A stretch of DNA of 25,379 nt from Azotobacter paspali. Its GTDB lineage: Bacteria > Pseudomonadota > Gammaproteobacteria > Pseudomonadales > Pseudomonadaceae. The stretch lies in assembly GCF_042434745.1 (NCBI RefSeq), contig NZ_JBHLSS010000060.1. One strand, given 5' to 3'. How positions within the stretch are numbered: position 1 is the first letter of the stretch; each line of letters starts with the position of its first letter. Positions 23,163 to 25,379 of the stretch are shown piece by piece. A program made the position numbers and the translations under genes. The notes below the pieces were generated by a model. That model saw only the letters and a list, made by a program, of their open reading frames with translations, did no database searches and was not told the origin of the DNA.

Positions 23163-23486
23163 GCTGAAAAACAGCAAGCTGGCCAAAGCTGATCAAGCTG
23201 GAGTACAAGGCCAAGGTATAGGGCAGACACCTGGCCAGGATCGACCAGTGGTTCATCAGCTCGAAGACCTGTCACGCATGCGGCTACAAGGCAGAGTCGA
23301 TGCCGTTGCGTGTCCGTTTATGGCAGTGTGCCGATTGCGGCATCTACCATGACCGTGACGTCAATGCTGCCCTGAACATCAAGCGGCAAGGCATTTTGAA
23401 GTTGAAGTCGGAAGGACTGTCCGTCTCTGCCCATCAAGGCTTGCGTAAATTCGGTGTGTCGCGGCAGCCTGAAAAAAAATGGGAAG
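23163..23486 (+). pseudogene. tnpB: IS605-type TnpB (RNA-guided nuclease) C-terminal remnant
   Basis: Segments MLKNSKLAKA (near 23163) and KLEYKAKV (near 23198) lead, after a frameshift and a TAG at 23218, into GRHLARIDQWFISSKTCHAC then GYKAESMPLRVRLWQCADCG and IYHDRDVNAALNIKRQG. The two CxxC pairs form the TnpB zinc finger, and HDRDVNAALNI carries the last RuvC Asp. The N-terminal two-thirds, with the other RuvC acidic residues, are gone, so it cannot be an active nuclease. Confidence 0.85.
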
Positions 23487-23506
23487 CCTCGCCCTATCGG
23501 GCGAGG
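23487..23506 (+). repeat. IS605-type right-end hairpin
   Basis: CCTCGCCC (23487-23494) and GGGCGAGG (23499-23506) form a perfect 8-bp stem with loop TATC, about 60 bp beyond the tnpB coding tail and just 9 bp before the first iteron. In IS200/IS605 elements the right-end hairpin is the transposase recognition structure and the same region encodes the 3' part of the guide RNA. The element apparently ended against the origin. Confidence 0.65.
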
Positions 23507-23515
23507 AGCAGTCAT

Positions 23516-23771
23516 AAAGGATAGAGATTTCCGGTCACTTGGACGGCGACGTTCAGCTATCAAAGGATAGAAATTTCCGGTTCCTGGGAGGGCGATTCAT
23601 CCTCCAAAAGGATAGAGATTTCCGGTTACCAGGAGGGTGGTATCCAGCCTCCCAAAGGATAGAAATTTCCGGCTCCTGGGAGAGCGGGATTCGTCCTTTC
23701 AAAGGGGTAGAAATTTCCGGTCACCTGGAGGGTGGTATCCACTAGTCTCCCAAAGGATAGAAATTTCCGGT
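23516..23771 (+). repeat. Replication iterons, cluster A (six copies)
   Basis: Six direct copies of a 20-bp iteron, consensus AAAGGATAGAAATTTCCGGT, start at 23516, 23562, 23607, 23654, 23702 and 23752. Spacing is 46, 45, 47, 48 and 50 bp. Copy 5 has GGGG for GGAT. The spacers themselves are similar, starting near CCTGGGAGGG and ending near CCTCC, so several can form a short hairpin. The array lies between the tnpB remnant and the rep gene and probably binds the initiator for replication or copy control. Confidence 0.9.
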
Positions 23772-23861
23772 GACCCACTTTTTCGCTCTCCAACGGCCGA
23801 CCAGTTCGAAAGCAGGGAAATCTTTCAAGCTGTTAAGCCCTTATGAAGCTAAAAGTTGCGG

Positions 23862-23928
23862 CTTTTAAAGCTTTTAAAGCTTTTAAAGCTTTTCGGAGAG
23901 TTGAAAGCCACGGCTGGCGCGGCTTTCA
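23862..23928. other. AT-rich 9-mer repeats and inverted repeat, candidate unwinding element
   Basis: Three tandem CTTTTAAAG units (23862-23888) and a partial fourth (CTTTT, 23889-23893) form an AT-rich block between the iteron clusters. Just after it, TGAAAGCC (23902-23909) and GGCTTTCA (23921-23928) form an 8-bp inverted repeat. Short AT-rich tandem repeats next to iterons are typical of origin-melting regions. No good DnaA box was found nearby. Confidence 0.6.
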
Positions 23929-23935
23929 GCGCTTT

Positions 23936-24040
23936 AAAGGATAGAAAATTCCGGCTGTAGGATAGATTTTTCCGGTATAAAGGATAGAGATTTCCGGTGT
24001 AAGGGATAGAAATTTCCGGTGAAGGATAGAAATTTCCAGT
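23936..24040 (+). repeat. Replication iterons, cluster B (five copies)
   Basis: Five further iterons start at 23936, 23957, 23979, 24001 and 24021, spaced 21, 22, 22 and 20 bp, or about two helical turns. They are more variable than cluster A (for example GTAGGATAGATTTTTCCGGT at 23957), and the last has CCAGT for CCGGT. The in-phase tight spacing, directly before the rep promoter, is the arrangement expected for the origin proper. Confidence 0.9.
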
Positions 24041-24070
24041 GGGATGTACGATAGGTGCAGTCATTACCTT

Positions 24071-24113
24071 ACGGATATAAGGAATTGACAGCTATCCGTT
24101 GCCTGCCTAGCAT
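24071..24113 (+). promoter_or_regulatory. rep promoter overlapped by an inverted repeat operator
   Basis: TTGACA (24085-24090), a 17-bp spacer and TAGCAT (24108-24113) form a plausible sigma-70 promoter 30 bp before the rep start. ACGGATA (24071-24077) and TATCCGT (24093-24099) are perfect inverted arms flanking the -35 box, centres 22 bp apart. Each arm contains GGATA, the conserved left part of the iteron. Rep_3 initiators often repress their own gene as dimers at such inverted half-iterons. Confidence 0.7.
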
Positions 24114-24143
24114 TCGCGCCAGACGCTAAGGAGTGCCGTCTGG

Positions 24144-25037
24144 ATGAATACCAGCACAACTGACCTTGTGGTAAAGTCGAATCGACTTATCGAGGCGGGA
24201 TACCGACTGGATCTGATTGAACAGCGCATGGTCTTGGCCGCCATTGTCGAGGCTCGGGAAACGCAAACAGGCCTCTCTGACGGTCATGTGACCCTAGAAG
24301 CCAAGCGTTTATGCAAACTCTTTGGTATGCGGCCCGACTCGGTGTACGGGCAGCTGAAGAAAGCTCTGAACACCTTGTACGAGCGGGAAATCACGTTCTA
24401 CGACATTCATCCGGAAACCGGCGCCAGACGGCACAACTCCATCCGCTGGATTAGCAGCAAAACCTATATTGACGGCGCCGGGGCTGTTCAAATGCGTTTT
24501 GCCCCTGAGATCGTTCCCTACCTGACTCGCCTTGAAGCCGAGTTTACGTCCTATCGCCTGGATCGCATCGGACGTATGTCGAGTCCGCACGCAATCCGGC
24601 TGTATGAGCTGTTGCTGCAATACGAGAAACTGGGGCAGCGCATTTTTACGATGCAAGAGTTCCGACAAACATTTCAGATCGAAGATATGTACGAGAAGCT
24701 GTCGGCTTTGAAGCGGTACTTGCTCGAGCCTGCCGTAAAGCAGATTAATGAATTCTCTGACCTTGAGATTTCCTGGAGCGAGCGCAAGCAGGGGCGTGCA
24801 GTCACGCACCTTGTTTTCGACATCAGTCTGAAAGATATGCGCCTGTTGCCCAAGCTGGACAAGCCTGCCGGAAAGCCTAGGAAAGCCAAGCCGAAGGCAA
24901 CGACGTTGCTTGCCACTCGCCCGAATGCTCCTGAGTGGTTCACCCTCGACTTCATCCGTACTCACCAGCAGCGTGACGAATCCTTGGAGGCAGCGGAGGT
25001 CCGGTTGCGCGAGCAGTTCAAGCTGCCTGCCAGCTGA
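24144..25037 (+). CDS. repA: Rep_3-family plasmid replication initiator
   Basis: This 297-residue initiator has the two winged-helix layout of Rep_3 (RepE/pPS10-like) proteins. The first covers about 5-125 (LVVKSNRLIEAGYRLDLIEQ, RMVLAAIVEA, then LYEREITFYD and RWISS). The second covers about 130-225 (FAPEIVPYLTRLEAEFTSYR, SSPHAIRLYELLLQYEKLGQ, FRQTFQIEDMY, YLLEPAVKQINEFSDLEISW). Monomers would bind the iterons just upstream to open the origin, and dimers would repress the promoter. The C-terminal 60 residues, starting with a Lys-rich stretch (KPAGKPRKAKPKA), are an extension beyond the core. ATG 24144 follows AAGGAG with an 11-bp gap, a little long. The gene is intact and directly downstream of the iterons and promoter, which fixes its role. 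Confidence 0.95.
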   Translation: MNTSTTDLVVKSNRLIEAGYRLDLIEQRMVLAAIVEARETQTGLSDGHVTLEAKRLCKLFGMRPDSVYGQLKKALNTLYEREITFYDIHPETGARRHNSIRWISSKTYIDGAGAVQMRFAPEIVPYLTRLEAEFTSYRLDRIGRMSSPHAIRLYELLLQYEKLGQRIFTMQEFRQTFQIEDMYEKLSALKRYLLEPAVKQINEFSDLEISWSERKQGRAVTHLVFDISLKDMRLLPKLDKPAGKPRKAKPKATTLLATRPNAPEWFTLDFIRTHQQRDESLEAAEVRLREQFKLPAS

Positions 25038-25070
25038 TCGCCGCTGAAAGAACAACGAAATCAAAAGCAC

Positions 25071-25110
25071 CTTGCCTTCGGCAAGCCCTGCCAGGAGGTA
25101 GGCGCAGGGC
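25071..25110 (+). terminator. Hairpins downstream of rep
   Basis: CTTGCC/GGCAAG with loop TTC (25071-25085) is followed by GCCCTGC/GCAGGGC (25085-25091 and 25104-25110). Together they lie 33 bp after the rep stop codon and probably end or stabilise its transcript. No T-tract follows, so intrinsic termination is not certain. Confidence 0.4.
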
Positions 25111-25178
25111 TCAGCAGCTCGCATGGCCCAGCAGCCCTCCCGCATTGAGGTGCAGCCCTTTCAAGGGCTTTACGTAAA

Positions 25179-25203
25179 CTCTCCCGATAATCGATCGGGA
25201 GAG
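25179..25203. repeat. 10-bp inverted repeat before the final transposase gene
   Basis: CTCTCCCGAT (25179-25188) and ATCGGGAGAG (25194-25203) are perfect arms around a 5-nt loop, ending 7 bp before the transposase ATG. A second palindrome, AGCCCTT/AAGGGCT, lies at 25154-25169. They are probably part of the IS left end or a translation-limiting leader. Confidence 0.5.
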
Positions 25204-25210
25204 CAAGACG

Positions 25211-25379
25211 ATGTGGGATGCAATTCTGGCGCGGTTCGAAAAGTAGGCACCGGCCAGCGTCATGGCACGTCTGGCGCTGGAACGGGCAATGCCGGCCGCC
25301 TGGATCGACGAAGTGTTCGAGACTCACCGGCAACGCCAGTATCCACGCGAGCTGCTGTTTTCCACGGTGGTCGAGCTGA
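25211..25379 (+). pseudogene. IS4-family transposase, N-terminus, with an amber codon, running off the window
   Basis: From ATG 25211 the frame reads MWDAILARFEK, then TAG (25244-25246), then APASVMARLALERAMPAAWI, DEVFETHRQRQYPRELLFST and VVEL at the window edge. The ASVMxRLALExAxP...DEVFExHRxRQYxRELLFSTVVEL pattern is common at the start of a widespread IS4-group transposase. A restart at ATG 25264 is possible. It differs from the transposase of the three IS4-type copies earlier in the window. Confidence 0.75.

Noticed and set aside
22968..23186. 72-codon - strand frame with a His/Cys-rich stretch upstream of parA
   Set aside because: Its first third is antisense to the TnpB remnant, so it cannot be an intact gene; the HCPHHGC part may be a fragment of something real but I cannot identify it.
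23539..23846. Open frames reading through the iteron array with repeated DRNFR/GGW peptides
   Set aside because: The peptide repeats come from the 20-bp DNA repeat; there is no start signal and the array sits in the origin position.
23516..24040. Regularly spaced repeats that could suggest a CRISPR array
   Set aside because: The repeats are imperfect, the spacers are similar to each other, two spacing classes exist, no cas genes are present, and a rep gene follows. They are iterons.

Overview
The window looks like part of a plasmid from a Pseudomonas-like gammaproteobacterium. The right third (19.7-25.0 kb) holds a replication and maintenance block: an iteron origin, a Rep_3-type initiator, a type Ia ParA/ParB partition pair with its own centromere-like palindromes, and a Tus-like terminator-binding protein. 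The rest is accessory DNA cut up by insertion sequences (ISs). The host assignment is inference from gene families and IS types; no species-level marker is present.

Layout. 1-135: 3' end of an IS4-type element (copy 1). 136-5512: a small metabolic cassette with a 5'-truncated BKACE gene, a hemB-like gene with two in-frame amber codons, an alpha/beta hydrolase and a thiolase on the + strand, then an EamA transporter and an AraC-type regulator on the - strand. 5528-6250: a decayed IS5-family element. 6376-8361: a free-standing tandem acyltransferase of trans-AT polyketide type. 8421-10890: a nested IS pile (IS701-like fragment, a 140-bp MITE-like element, IS4 copy 2 split by an IS3-family element with a 4-bp target duplication, and a truncated IS200 element). 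10957-18123 (- strand): one giant gene for a hybrid trans-AT PKS/NRPS starter protein with the order adapter, GNAT, ACP, KS, ACP, Cy, Cy. 18118-19405: more IS debris, including IS4 copy 3. 19707-25037: plasmid core. 25211-end: start of another IS4-family transposase gene with an internal amber codon.

How the parts fit. The GNAT-ACP pair would generate an acetyl starter from malonyl-CoA. The stand-alone AT2 would supply malonyl units in trans to the AT-less megaprotein, and AT1, which lacks the malonate-binding Arg, may be a proofreading acyl hydrolase. The tandem Cy domains would build an oxazoline or thiazoline with an A-PCP partner that is not in the window. This resembles the start of a rhizoxin-like assembly line, but only the first part is present and both genes are hemmed in by ISs, so this may be a relic or a displaced piece of a larger cluster.

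In the plasmid core, eleven copies of a 20-bp iteron lie in two clusters of different phasing (about 46-50 bp and about 20-22 bp) around an AT-rich 9-mer repeat. They precede a rep promoter overlapped by an inverted repeat. Three palindromes between parA and parB are likely parS. Most transposase genes are broken, which indicates relaxed selection on the accessory segments.
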